From assembly GCF_014650115.1 (NCBI RefSeq), contig NZ_BMUI01000016.1:62001-126000 (forward strand): a stretch of 64,000 nt of DNA, written 5' to 3'. Shown here one piece after another: positions 52,030 to 59,806 of this stretch. Numbering within the stretch: position 1 is the first letter of the stretch; each line of letters begins with the position of its first letter. A model generated the notes under the pieces. The model had not been told where the DNA came from and searched no databases. It was given only the letters and a program-made list of their open reading frames with translations. The translations under genes were made by a program, and so were the position numbers. The stretch is from Streptomyces olivaceoviridis. GTDB taxonomy: Bacteria; Actinomycetota; Actinomycetes; Streptomycetales; Streptomycetaceae.

Positions 52030-52995
52030 TCAGTCCACCGTCACGTAGTCGGGACCGGAGTAGCGGCCGGTGGCCAGCTTCTGGCGCTGCATCAGCAGGT
52101 CGTTCAGGAGCGAGGAGGCGCCGAAGCGGAACCAGTGGTTGTCCAGCCAGTCCTCGCCCGCGGTCTCGTTGACCAGGACCAGGAACTTGATCGCGTCCTT
52201 GCTGGTGCGGATGCCGCCGGCCGGCTTCACGCCGACCTGGACCCCGGTCTGGGCCCGGAAGTCGCGGACCGCTTCCAGCATGAGGAGGGTGTTCGCGGGC
52301 GTGGCGTTGACGGCGACCTTGCCCGTCGACGTCTTGATGAAGTCGGCGCCGGCCAGCATGCCGAGCCAGGAGGCACGGCGGATGTTGTCGTACGTCGACA
52401 GCTCGCCGGTCTCGAAGATGACCTTCAGCCGGGCGCTCGTCCCGCAGGTTTCCTTCACGGCGACGATCTCGTCGTACACCTTCAGGTACTTGCCGGCGAG
52501 GAACGCGCCCCGGTCGATGACCATGTCGATCTCGTCGGCGCCGGCGGCGACGGCGTCACGGACGTCGGCCAGCTTCACGTCGAGCGCGGCACGGCCGGCC
52601 GGGAAGGCGGTGGCCACCGAGGCGACCTTCACACCGGAACCGGCGACGGCCTCCTTGGCGACGGCCACCATGTCGGGGTAGACGCAGACCGCGGCCGTCG
52701 TCGGGGTCGTGCGGTCCGTGGGGTCGGGGTGGACCGCCTTGGCGCCGAGCGCCCGGACCTTGCCCGGGGTGTCCGCGCCTTCCAGCGTCGTCAGGTCGAC
52801 CATCGAGATGGCGAGGTCGATGGCGTACGCCTTCGCGGTGGTCTTGATGGAACGGGTGCCGAGGGACGCCGCGCGCGCCTCCAGGCCGACCGCGTCGACG
52901 CCGGGCAGCCCGTGGAGGAAGCGGCGCAGCGTGCTGTCGGACGCGGTGACGTCAGCGAGAGCGTGAGCTGTGGGTGCGGTAGTGGGCATGGTCAC
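52030..52995 (-). CDS. deoC: Deoxyribose-phosphate aldolase
   Basis: The GTG at 52995 is six bases after the -10 box TATGCT and fits a leaderless message, as for add and the nucleoside phosphorylase gene; the ATG at 52989 is the alternative. About 320 residues. The DERA fold shows AVCVYPDMVAVAKEAVAGSG, then DVRDAVAAGADEIDMVIDRG, LKVIFETGEL, and the Schiff-base Lys in GADFIKTSTGKVAVNATPAN, with VGVKPAGGIRTSKDA supplying the second Lys. It cleaves deoxyribose-5-phosphate to glyceraldehyde-3-phosphate and acetaldehyde. First gene of a deoC-ALDH-ALDH operon. Confidence 0.93.
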   Translation of the reverse strand: MTMPTTAPTAHALADVTASDSTLRRFLHGLPGVDAVGLEARAASLGTRSIKTTAKAYAIDLAISMVDLTTLEGADTPGKVRALGAKAVHPDPTDRTTPTTAAVCVYPDMVAVAKEAVAGSGVKVASVATAFPAGRAALDVKLADVRDAVAAGADEIDMVIDRGAFLAGKYLKVYDEIVAVKETCGTSARLKVIFETGELSTYDNIRRASWLGMLAGADFIKTSTGKVAVNATPANTLLMLEAVRDFRAQTGVQVGVKPAGGIRTSKDAIKFLVLVNETAGEDWLDNHWFRFGASSLLNDLLMQRQKLATGRYSGPDYVTVD

Positions 52996-53001
52996 CAGAC
53001 G

Positions 53002-53020
53002 AGCATATCTACGCGCGTAG
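53002..53020 (-). promoter_or_regulatory. Perfect nucleoside-regulon operator and promoter of deoC
   Basis: CTACGCGCGTAG at 53009-53020 is perfect. On the minus strand it is followed after one base by TATGCT (53002-53007), the -10 box, and then after six bases by the GTG at 52995. Confidence 0.7.
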
Positions 53021-53124
53021 CGGCTGTACACCCCTGTGCTCGTCCCCGAGGCCGAGATCACGGATGAGCGCCGGTTCACGGGCGCGTGGCCGCACCACGG
53101 ACGGCGTCGGGCAGAATCGGGGCC

Positions 53125-53814
53125 ATGACCACCCCGGACCATCCGTCACCCGCGTCACAGCCGCCGGCGCCCGTCGCCAAGGACCGCGTCTACCGTTCGC
53201 CCCTCGGGCTGACGGGCGGCGCGCTGCTGCTCCTGGTCGTCCTCTGGCTGGGCTTCGACGCCCTGTTCAAGGGCCACGGCCGGACGCCGTGGCTGGCGCT
53301 GGCCGGGATGATCCTGATCGTGCCGCTGCTGCTCGCCTTCACGCTCCGCCCGGCGGTGTTCGCGGGCGAGGACCGGCTGCGCGTCCGCAACCCGTTCCGG
53401 GTGATCACCCTGCCCTGGGGCGAGATCGCCGACCTGCGCTCCGGCTACTCCAACGAGGTGTTCGCCAAGTCCGGCACCAAGTACCAGCTGTGGGCGATCC
53501 CCGTCTCGCTGCGGGCCCGCAAGAAGGCGATCCGCCGGCAGCAGCGGGCGGCGGCGGACGCGGCCCGGGGCGGCCGGGGCGGGGCGCTCGCGCCGAGCGG
53601 CCTCGGCTTCGGCGGGTTCGGCGTGCGCGGCCCGGACGCGGGGCCGGCCCGGGCGCAGACCGACCAGGTCATGACCGAGCTGGAGGACATCCTGGAGCGG
53701 CGCGGGGAGGCCGAGTCGGCGCAGGGCGAGATCACCGTGCGCTGGGCCTACGAGGTGGCCGCGCCCGCGGTCGCCGGAGCGGTGCTGCTGGCGATTCTGC
53801 TGGCCGTGGGCTGA
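53125..53814 (+). CDS. PH-domain-like membrane protein
   Basis: 229 residues from ATG 53125. Two membrane helices near residues 29-48 and 55-75 are followed by a bacterial PH-like (bPH2) domain: DRLRVRNPFRVITLPWGEIA, then SGYSNEVFAKSGTKYQLWAI. A Gly/Ala/Arg linker and a final hydrophobic segment end the chain. The family is common in actinobacteria, with no known role. The frameshifted protein at 54266 has a similar PH-like end. Confidence 0.72.
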   Translation: MTTPDHPSPASQPPAPVAKDRVYRSPLGLTGGALLLLVVLWLGFDALFKGHGRTPWLALAGMILIVPLLLAFTLRPAVFAGEDRLRVRNPFRVITLPWGEIADLRSGYSNEVFAKSGTKYQLWAIPVSLRARKKAIRRQQRAAADAARGGRGGALAPSGLGFGGFGVRGPDAGPARAQTDQVMTELEDILERRGEAESAQGEITVRWAYEVAAPAVAGAVLLAILLAVG

Positions 53815-53968
53815 GGAAGCCTCGGGGGCCGTCCGCGGTCGCTGCCGGGAGCCGGGGCCACGGCCTGGGCGGGCTGAAGCGTGGTTCTCATGTGGGGGCC
53901 GCGCCTGCTGGGCGTGACGGGGGCGGTCGGCCGCTGTGGCCGGGGTGGGTCCCGGTGTGCTTCGTGTA

Positions 53969-54226
53969 CTTCGTCTCCGTTCTCCGGGGTGAGGTCCGGC
54001 CGTCCTGCCTGTGTGGCCTGTCCGGGCGGGACGTTCGGTGCGGGCGTGTCGGTGGCGGGCGGGTGCCGTGGTGGCCGGTGGCCAAGGGGGGTGGCGTGCT
54101 TCGTCTCCTTGCCAGGGTCGCGGGCCGTCCTTCCTGCGTGGCCTGTTCGGGCGGGTGGCTCGCCGGGGGCGGGACGTTCGGTGCGGGCGTGTCGGTGGCG
54201 GGCGGGTGCCGTGGTGGCCGGTGGCC
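53969..54226 (+). repeat. Imperfect tandem duplication in the intergenic region
   Basis: Unit one spans 53969-54083 and unit two 54099-54226, both opening with cttcgtctcc. Their last 60 bases (54024-54083 and 54167-54226) are almost identical. The 451-base gap 53815-54265 shows no believable gene on either strand, only Gly/Arg-rich translations. Confidence 0.65.
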
Positions 54227-54265
54227 GGGGCCAACCGTTCGCCGCTGTCGAGTGTCTGGACTGCC

Positions 54266-55837
54266 ATGAGTGCTAATCCCGGACGGCCGCTGCGGCTGCC
54301 CGCCGCGGCCGTACCCGCCGGCTGCCCGTCCTGGAGCGGTGAGCACCCCCGCCGCTGGCTCGACGCGCTGCCGCCGCGCTGGGTGCCGCTGCCCTCCCGG
54401 ACCGGGCACCTGATGACCGCGTCCGCCGCCGCTGCCGCGATCACCGGGCTGCTGGCGCTCCCCGCCGGATGGCGTCCGTGGGCGGCGGCCCTGCTGGCGC
54501 TGCACGCGCTGTGGCTGTGCGTGCGCCCGGAGATCGTGCCGGTGTCGGCGCCCGTGCTGGCGGTGCTGCTGGTCGTGCTGCGGCCCGGGAGGCTGTGGCC
54601 GGCCGCCGTGATCGTCCTGGCGTCGGTCTGGGCGGTGGCCGTGCTGCGGCTGGTGGCGCGGCGCGGACAGCGGGAGCGGGTCCGGGACGCGGCCGGCGGC
54701 ATCACCGCTCCGCTGCCGGACGCCGGCCGGTCCCTGCCCCGTGGCCTGCTCCTCGTCGGGTGCGGAGGTGTCCTGCTCGCGCTCGGGCTCGCTGCCGTAG
54801 CCGTCCTGCCCGCCCACGGTCCGGACGCGGGCGAGGGGGCGCGGGCGCTGCCGGCGACGGCCTGGCTGGTGGCGGGGCTGGGCCTGACCACGCTCGTCTC
54901 CGGGCTGCTGGGCCGGCGCCGGGCCACCGTCCTGCGCGACGCGGCGGCGCCCGTGCTGCGGGTGCTCGTGCGGGAGGGCGCCGACGGTGACACCGAGGTC
55001 TTCGCCGCCGACGACACGGCCGGGGTGCGTCCCCTGTTCCGCGTCGCCGTCACGGAGGTCCGGGACGGCGACGCGGAGCCCGACGACCCCGACGACGAGG
55101 ACGGCACGGAGGAGCTGGAGGACGGCACGGAGGAGCTGGCGGAGTTCCTGGAGCGGATCGACCGGGAGGGGCCGGGACCGCCGAGGGAGGCCGTGCTGTA
55201 CGGCGTGCCCTGCGACGGCGCCGAGATCCTGCTGGTCACGGCCGCCGGGAAGGCGGACGCGCCGCCGGTGGTGGAACGGTCGTCGGGGCCCGTACGGCCG
55301 CTGTCCGAGGCGTCGGTACGGCGGCTGACGGCCGGGGAGAAGCGCCGGGCGGCCCGGCGGGCGGCGTACGCGGAGCTGCGCCGGTCGGCCGGGGAAGCGG
55401 TCGCGGCGGAAGCGGTCGCGGGGGAGGCGGACGGCGCGGCCCCGGCGGGCGTACGGCAGTGGCGGGCGGGGCTGCTGCACCGGCTCTGCGCGCTGCTGCT
55501 CGTGCTGTGGGGCAGCGGCTTCTTCTGGGGCGCGACCGGCGGGTGGCGGGGCGCGCTCGGAGCCCTCGCCGGTTTCGTGGGGGCGCTGTGGCTGCCCCAC
55601 TGGCTCGCCTGGCGGATCACGGCCGACAGCGAGGGGCTGTGGTTCAACGGGCTGCGCGGACCCCGGCATCTTCCGTGGGACGAGATCAGGACCGTCGCGT
55701 GCACGAGCACCGAGCTGAAGGTGGACAGCCGACGGGCCTCCTTCACGCCCTGGTCGGCTGCCGCTCCCCGCTCCCCGCTGGCCGTGGCTGGAGCGCCGGT
55801 TCGGGCTCGTGCATCCGCACGAGCGGACCGCGAGTGA
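54266..55837 (+). CDS. Multi-pass membrane protein with PH-like domain, frameshifted near the 3' end
   Basis: From ATG 54266 the protein has about six membrane segments in two blocks (residues 50-115 and 160-215, and near 415-450), an acidic loop with an E-E-L-E-D-G-T repeat near residue 285, and a PH-like region (GLWFNGLRGPRHLPWDEIRT). After residue about 500 the frame turns to low-complexity Arg/Ala. Dropping one C from the run at 55773-55776 gives SRWPWLERRFGLVHPHERTA and a final membrane helix with a stop at 55971-55973. The intact gene was therefore 54266-55973, and a one-base insertion truncates it. Function unknown. Confidence 0.72.
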   Translation: MSANPGRPLRLPAAAVPAGCPSWSGEHPRRWLDALPPRWVPLPSRTGHLMTASAAAAAITGLLALPAGWRPWAAALLALHALWLCVRPEIVPVSAPVLAVLLVVLRPGRLWPAAVIVLASVWAVAVLRLVARRGQRERVRDAAGGITAPLPDAGRSLPRGLLLVGCGGVLLALGLAAVAVLPAHGPDAGEGARALPATAWLVAGLGLTTLVSGLLGRRRATVLRDAAAPVLRVLVREGADGDTEVFAADDTAGVRPLFRVAVTEVRDGDAEPDDPDDEDGTEELEDGTEELAEFLERIDREGPGPPREAVLYGVPCDGAEILLVTAAGKADAPPVVERSSGPVRPLSEASVRRLTAGEKRRAARRAAYAELRRSAGEAVAAEAVAGEADGAAPAGVRQWRAGLLHRLCALLLVLWGSGFFWGATGGWRGALGALAGFVGALWLPHWLAWRITADSEGLWFNGLRGPRHLPWDEIRTVACTSTELKVDSRRASFTPWSAAAPRSPLAVAGAPVRARASARADRE

Positions 55838-56069
55838 GATCACCGCCCTGTGGCGCGACCCGTCGCTGCGCCCGTCCGTACCCGCCGACGCCGGCCGGCG
55901 GGGCCGGCCGCTGTGGCCGCTGGCGCTGGTACTCGCGGCCGGCTGGACGGCGGCCCTGCTGTTCCTGTGGTGAGGGCGGACGGAGGCCCCGCTCTTCCTG
56001 CGGTGAGGGCGGACGGAGCCCTGCCGGACCTGTCCTGAGGACGGACAGGAACGGCAGGGCCCCGGAGCC

Positions 56070-57701
56070 TCAGATACCGGCAGCCGCCGACAGGTCGCGC
56101 TTGACGGCCGTCAGCAGCTCCGTCGCGCGGGCGCGGGCGGCCGGCAGGTCGGCGTGCGCGGAGACCGGTACGACGACCTCCAGGTAGCACTTCAGCTTCG
56201 GCTCGGTGCCGCTGGGGCGGACGATCACCCGGGCGCCGTCGAGGGTGTAGCGCAGGCCGTCCGTGGGCGGCAGCTTCTCCGTGCCCCGGGTCAGGTCCTC
56301 GGCCCGGACGACGGGCAGGCCCGCCAGCCCGGTCGGCGGCTGCTCGCGCAGGCGGCGCATCGCGTCCGCGATCAGCGACAGGTCCTGGACGCGGACCGAC
56401 AGCTGGTCGGTGGCGTGCAGGCCGTGCTCCACGGCGAGGTCGTCGAGCAGGTCGAGGAGGGTACGGCCCTCCTCCTTGAGCACGGACGCCAGCTCGGTGA
56501 TCAGCAGCGCGGCGGTGATGCCGTCCTTGTCGCGCACGCCCTCCGGGTCGACGCAGTAACCGAGGGCCTCCTCGTAGCCGTAACGCAGGCCGTCGACACG
56601 GGCGATCCACTTGAAGCCGGTCAGGGTCTCCTCGTACGGCAGCCCCGCCTTCTGTGCGATCCGGCCGAGCAGGGAGGAGGAGACGATCGACTCGGCGAAG
56701 GTGCCCTGCGCGCCACGGCGGACCAGGTGGGCGGCGAGCAGGGCGCCGACCTCGTCGCCGCGCAGCATCCGCCAGTCGCCGCCGTCCTTCACGGCCACCG
56801 CACAGCGGTCCGCGTCGGGGTCGTTGGCGATCACCAGGTCCGGGTCGGTGGCGCGGGCCCGCGCGAACGCCAGGTCCATCGCGCCCGGCTCCTCCGGGTT
56901 CGGGAAGGCGACCGTCGGGAAGTCCGGGTCCGGGTCGGCCTGCTCGGCGACCAGCACCGGCTCGGGGAAGCCGGCGCGGGCGAACGCGGCCAGCAGGACG
57001 TCCCGGCCGACGCCGTGCATCGCCGTGTAGACCGTGCGGGCGGTACGGGGGGAGGCGGGGTCCAGTACGGCGTCCGTACGGGCGAGGTAGGCGTCCAGGA
57101 CCGACTCGTCCAGGGTCTGCCAGCCGCTCTCCGGACGGGGTACGTCGTGCAGGGAGGCGACCGCGTCGATCTCGGCGGCGATCTCCGCGTCGGCGGGCGG
57201 GACGATCTGGGAGCCGTCGCCGAGGTAGACCTTGTAGCCGTTGTCCCGGGGCGGGTTGTGGCTGGCGGTGACCTCGACGCCCGCGACCGCGCCGAGGTGC
57301 CTTATCGCGAAGGCCAGCACGGGGGTGGGCAGCGGGCGGGGGAGTACGGCCGCGCGCAGACCGGCGCCGGTCATCACGGCGGCGGTGTCCCGGGCGAAGT
57401 CGGCGGACTTGTGGCGGGCGTCGTAGCCGATGACGACAAGTCCACCGGGGTGGCCGTTCTTCTTCAGGTACGCGGCCAGGCCGGCGGCGGCGCGGATGAC
57501 GACGGCGCGGTTCATGCGCATCGGGCCGGCGCCCAGCTCGCCCCGCAGGCCGGCGGTGCCGAACTGGAGTGTGCCGGAGAAGCGGGCCGACAGTTCCTCG
57601 ACGGCACCGGCGTCGATCAGCCCGGCCAGTTCGTCGCGGGTCTCCGGGTCCGGGTCCTCGGCGAGCCAGGCCTTGGCCCGGGCGATGAGATCGTCGTGCA
57701 C
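56070..57701 (-). CDS. pmmB: Phospho-sugar mutase (phosphomannomutase/phosphopentomutase family)
   Basis: From GTG 57701 with AGGAGAGG upstream; 543 residues. The four alpha-D-phosphohexomutase domains show the catalytic Ser in VTASHNPPRDNGYK, the metal loop DPDADRCAV, the sugar loop YEEALGYCVDPEGV, and the phosphate loop RPSGTEPKLK. It lies downstream of the nucleoside phosphorylase gene on the same strand. M. tuberculosis has pmmB next to deoD in the same way, with add, deoA, cdd and lpdA nearby, as I recall. Since no deoB is in sight, this enzyme may move phosphate from C1 to C5 of (deoxy)ribose, as human PGM2 in this family does. Confidence 0.85.
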   Translation of the reverse strand: MHDDLIARAKAWLAEDPDPETRDELAGLIDAGAVEELSARFSGTLQFGTAGLRGELGAGPMRMNRAVVIRAAAGLAAYLKKNGHPGGLVVIGYDARHKSADFARDTAAVMTGAGLRAAVLPRPLPTPVLAFAIRHLGAVAGVEVTASHNPPRDNGYKVYLGDGSQIVPPADAEIAAEIDAVASLHDVPRPESGWQTLDESVLDAYLARTDAVLDPASPRTARTVYTAMHGVGRDVLLAAFARAGFPEPVLVAEQADPDPDFPTVAFPNPEEPGAMDLAFARARATDPDLVIANDPDADRCAVAVKDGGDWRMLRGDEVGALLAAHLVRRGAQGTFAESIVSSSLLGRIAQKAGLPYEETLTGFKWIARVDGLRYGYEEALGYCVDPEGVRDKDGITAALLITELASVLKEEGRTLLDLLDDLAVEHGLHATDQLSVRVQDLSLIADAMRRLREQPPTGLAGLPVVRAEDLTRGTEKLPPTDGLRYTLDGARVIVRPSGTEPKLKCYLEVVVPVSAHADLPAARARATELLTAVKRDLSAAAGI

Positions 57702-57989
57702 CTTGGGATCAACCTCTCCTGTGTTTGCCTGGTCCAACTGGGGGTTCCGCCCCCGGCCCCCACCCTGCCGCCGACGCCCCCTGGGAGCCGCGCGCGGCAT
57801 GGAAGGGAGCTTGCCGCATCGCGCGCTGCTCGGGGCCACGCGCCGCGCACGGCCGCGTGCGGTACCGCGCCCGCTGTGAGCCGCCGGCCGCACGGCAGGC
57901 CACTCCTGGCTGCTCGCGGTACCGCGCCTGCCCCGGGCCGCCGGCAGCCGCTGGTCGCACTCCTGAGAGCCGCCCGCAGCACCACCACC

Positions 57990-58312
57990 GCCGAAGCCGA
58001 GCCCAGCGGCTCTGTTCGAAGCCGAGCCCGGCGCGCCGCCCGAAGCCGGGTGCGGCGCCCCGCTCGAAGTCGAGCCCCACGCCCGCCCAGAGCCAAGCCC
58101 AGCGCTCCGCCCGAAGCCGGCCGGCGCGCCGCCCCGGCCGAAGCCGAGCCTCACACCCGCTCGAAGCCAAGCCCGATGCCCCGCCCAGGGCCAAGCACGC
58201 CGCCCCGCCCAGGGCCGGCCGGCACTCCGCCCCGCCCCAAGCCGACCGGCACGCCCGTTCCGCCCGAAGCCGACCGGCGCGTAGGCCCCGTCGAAGCCGA
58301 GCGCAGCGGCTT
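57990..58312 (-). repeat. Degenerate short repeats between the phosphorylase and mutase genes
   Basis: Units of about 20-28 bases around the core cgcccgaagccgagc recur more than ten times with much variation. The whole gap 57702-58313 (612 bases) contains no believable gene; the minus strand reads as G-F-G-R-G type repeats. It lies within the probable transcript of the phosphorylase and mutase genes and could affect mRNA folding. Confidence 0.6.
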
Positions 58313-58313
58313 G

Positions 58314-59138
58314 TCAGATCCTGCCCAGTACCCGTGCCAGCAGTTCGCCCATGCGGGCCGCCGAGTCGCGGCCGGCCTGGAGGACCTCCTCGTGGTTGAG
58401 GGGTTCGCCGGTCATGCCCGCGGCCAGGTTGGTGACCAGGGAGATGCCGAGCACCTCGGCGCCGGCCTCGCGGGCGGCGATGGCCTCCAGGACCGTGGAC
58501 ATGCCGACCAGGTCCGCGCCGATGACGCGGGCCATGCGGATCTCGGCCGGGGTCTCGTAGTGCGGGCCGGGGAACTGGGCGTAGACGCCCTCCTCCAGCG
58601 TGGGGTCGATCTCCTTGCACAGGGCGCGCAGGCGCGGCGAGTACAGGTCCGTCAGGTCGACGAAGTTCGCGCCGACGATCGGGGACGTCGCCGTCAGGTT
58701 GATGTGGTCGCTGATCAGCACCGGCTGGCCGGGCCGCATGCCCTCGCGCAGACCGCCGCAGCCGTTGGTCAGCACGATGGTCTTGCAGCCGGCCGCGACC
58801 GCCGTACGGACGCCGTGCGCCACCGCGGCCACGCCACGGCCCTCGTAGTAGTGGGTGCGGCCCAGGAAGACCAGGGCGCGCTTGTCACCGAAGGAGTACG
58901 AGCGGATCTTGCCACCGTGGCCCTCGACGGCCGGCGGCGGGAAGCCGGGCAGCTCGGTGACCTGGAACTCGGCGTCGGGTGCCCCCAGGGCGTCGACGGC
59001 CGGAGCCCAGCCGGAGCCCATCACGAGGGCGACGTCGTGGGTCTCGGCGCCCGTGAGCGCGCGCAGGCGCGCGGCGGCGGCGTCGGCGGCGGCGTAGGGA
59101 TCGCCCTGGATGTCGTCCGGAAGAAGAGATGCGTTCAC
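58314..59138 (-). CDS. deoD: Purine-nucleoside phosphorylase
   Basis: From GTG 59138, seven bases after a -10 box and probably leaderless; 274 residues, the trimeric type. VALVMGSGWAPAVDAL, then VFLGRTHYYEGRGVAAVAHG (phosphate and purine site), VLTNGCGGLREGM, VYAQFPGPHYETPAEIRMA, and LVGMSTVLEAIAAREAG, which holds the sugar-binding residues. It splits purine (deoxy)nucleosides to base and (deoxy)ribose-1-phosphate. A perfect regulon operator is upstream. Confidence 0.92.
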   Translation of the reverse strand: MNASLLPDDIQGDPYAAADAAAARLRALTGAETHDVALVMGSGWAPAVDALGAPDAEFQVTELPGFPPPAVEGHGGKIRSYSFGDKRALVFLGRTHYYEGRGVAAVAHGVRTAVAAGCKTIVLTNGCGGLREGMRPGQPVLISDHINLTATSPIVGANFVDLTDLYSPRLRALCKEIDPTLEEGVYAQFPGPHYETPAEIRMARVIGADLVGMSTVLEAIAAREAGAEVLGISLVTNLAAGMTGEPLNHEEVLQAGRDSAARMGELLARVLGRI

Positions 59139-59145
59139 GCCGATG

Positions 59146-59175
59146 AGGGTAGCCGGTCTTCGCCTACGCGCGTAG
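59146..59175 (-). promoter_or_regulatory. Perfect nucleoside-regulon operator and leaderless promoter of the phosphorylase gene
   Basis: CTACGCGCGTAG at 59164-59175 is perfect. The minus-strand -10 box TACCCT is at 59146-59151, seven bases before the GTG at 59138. The operator overlaps where the -35 box should be. Confidence 0.7.
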
Positions 59176-59272
59176 ATGACAGAGCTCACGGGTTTGTTTT
59201 CGTTGTCTTGTCGGTTTCGACAAACAGACGGAAAAATGGGAGCAAAACGCGGCGCGGAGGGTGCGCGGAGGA

Positions 59273-59710
59273 TCAGCAGGGGCGCTTGCGCAGCTCCATC
59301 ACATAGTCGTGCGGAGCCCCCGCCGACTCCGCCGCGTCGGCGATCTCGCCCAGGTAGCGCGCCGACGGCAGCCCGCCCTCGTACGCGTTGAGGACGTACG
59401 CCCAGGCCGGCTCCTCACCGTCCAGGGTGTGCACGCGCACGCGTACCCGACGGTAGATGTCGAGGCCCACGCCCTCCCACCGGTCGAGCGACTCCTCGTC
59501 CATGGGTGCGATGTCGTACAGGCCCACGAAGACCGAGGCCAACGGGTCCTCGACGATCGTCGCCAGCGCGCCCTCCCAGCCCAGCTGCTCGCCGCCGAAG
59601 GTCAGCCGCCAGCCGTTCAGCCAGCCGGTGGCGCGCAGCGGGGAGTGCGGGGCGCGGCGGGACATCAGACGCGCGTCGAGGTTGCCGGCGTACGCGGCAT
59701 AGAGCGACAT
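59273..59710 (-). CDS. Gamma-glutamylcyclotransferase-like protein
   Basis: 145 residues from ATG 59710. LYAAYAGNLDARLMSRRAPH replaces the usual Y-G-S-N-L entry loop with Y-A-G-N-L. WRLTFGGEQLGWEGALATIV and VFVGLYDIAPMDEESLDRWE follow, the latter holding the Glu that is the general base in this fold. Length is usual. Known relatives make 5-oxoproline from gamma-glutamyl compounds; the real substrate here is unknown. It is divergent from the quinone reductase gene. Confidence 0.8.
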   Translation of the reverse strand: MSLYAAYAGNLDARLMSRRAPHSPLRATGWLNGWRLTFGGEQLGWEGALATIVEDPLASVFVGLYDIAPMDEESLDRWEGVGLDIYRRVRVRVHTLDGEEPAWAYVLNAYEGGLPSARYLGEIADAAESAGAPHDYVMELRKRPC

Positions 59711-59806
59711 GGGGAGAGGGTACGGCAGGCGCACCGCGCGCCCCTGGTGTCCCGGGAGCGACCCGGTGGCGCCCCCGGGCAGTAGCACCTTGAAGCGTGC
59801 GGGACA

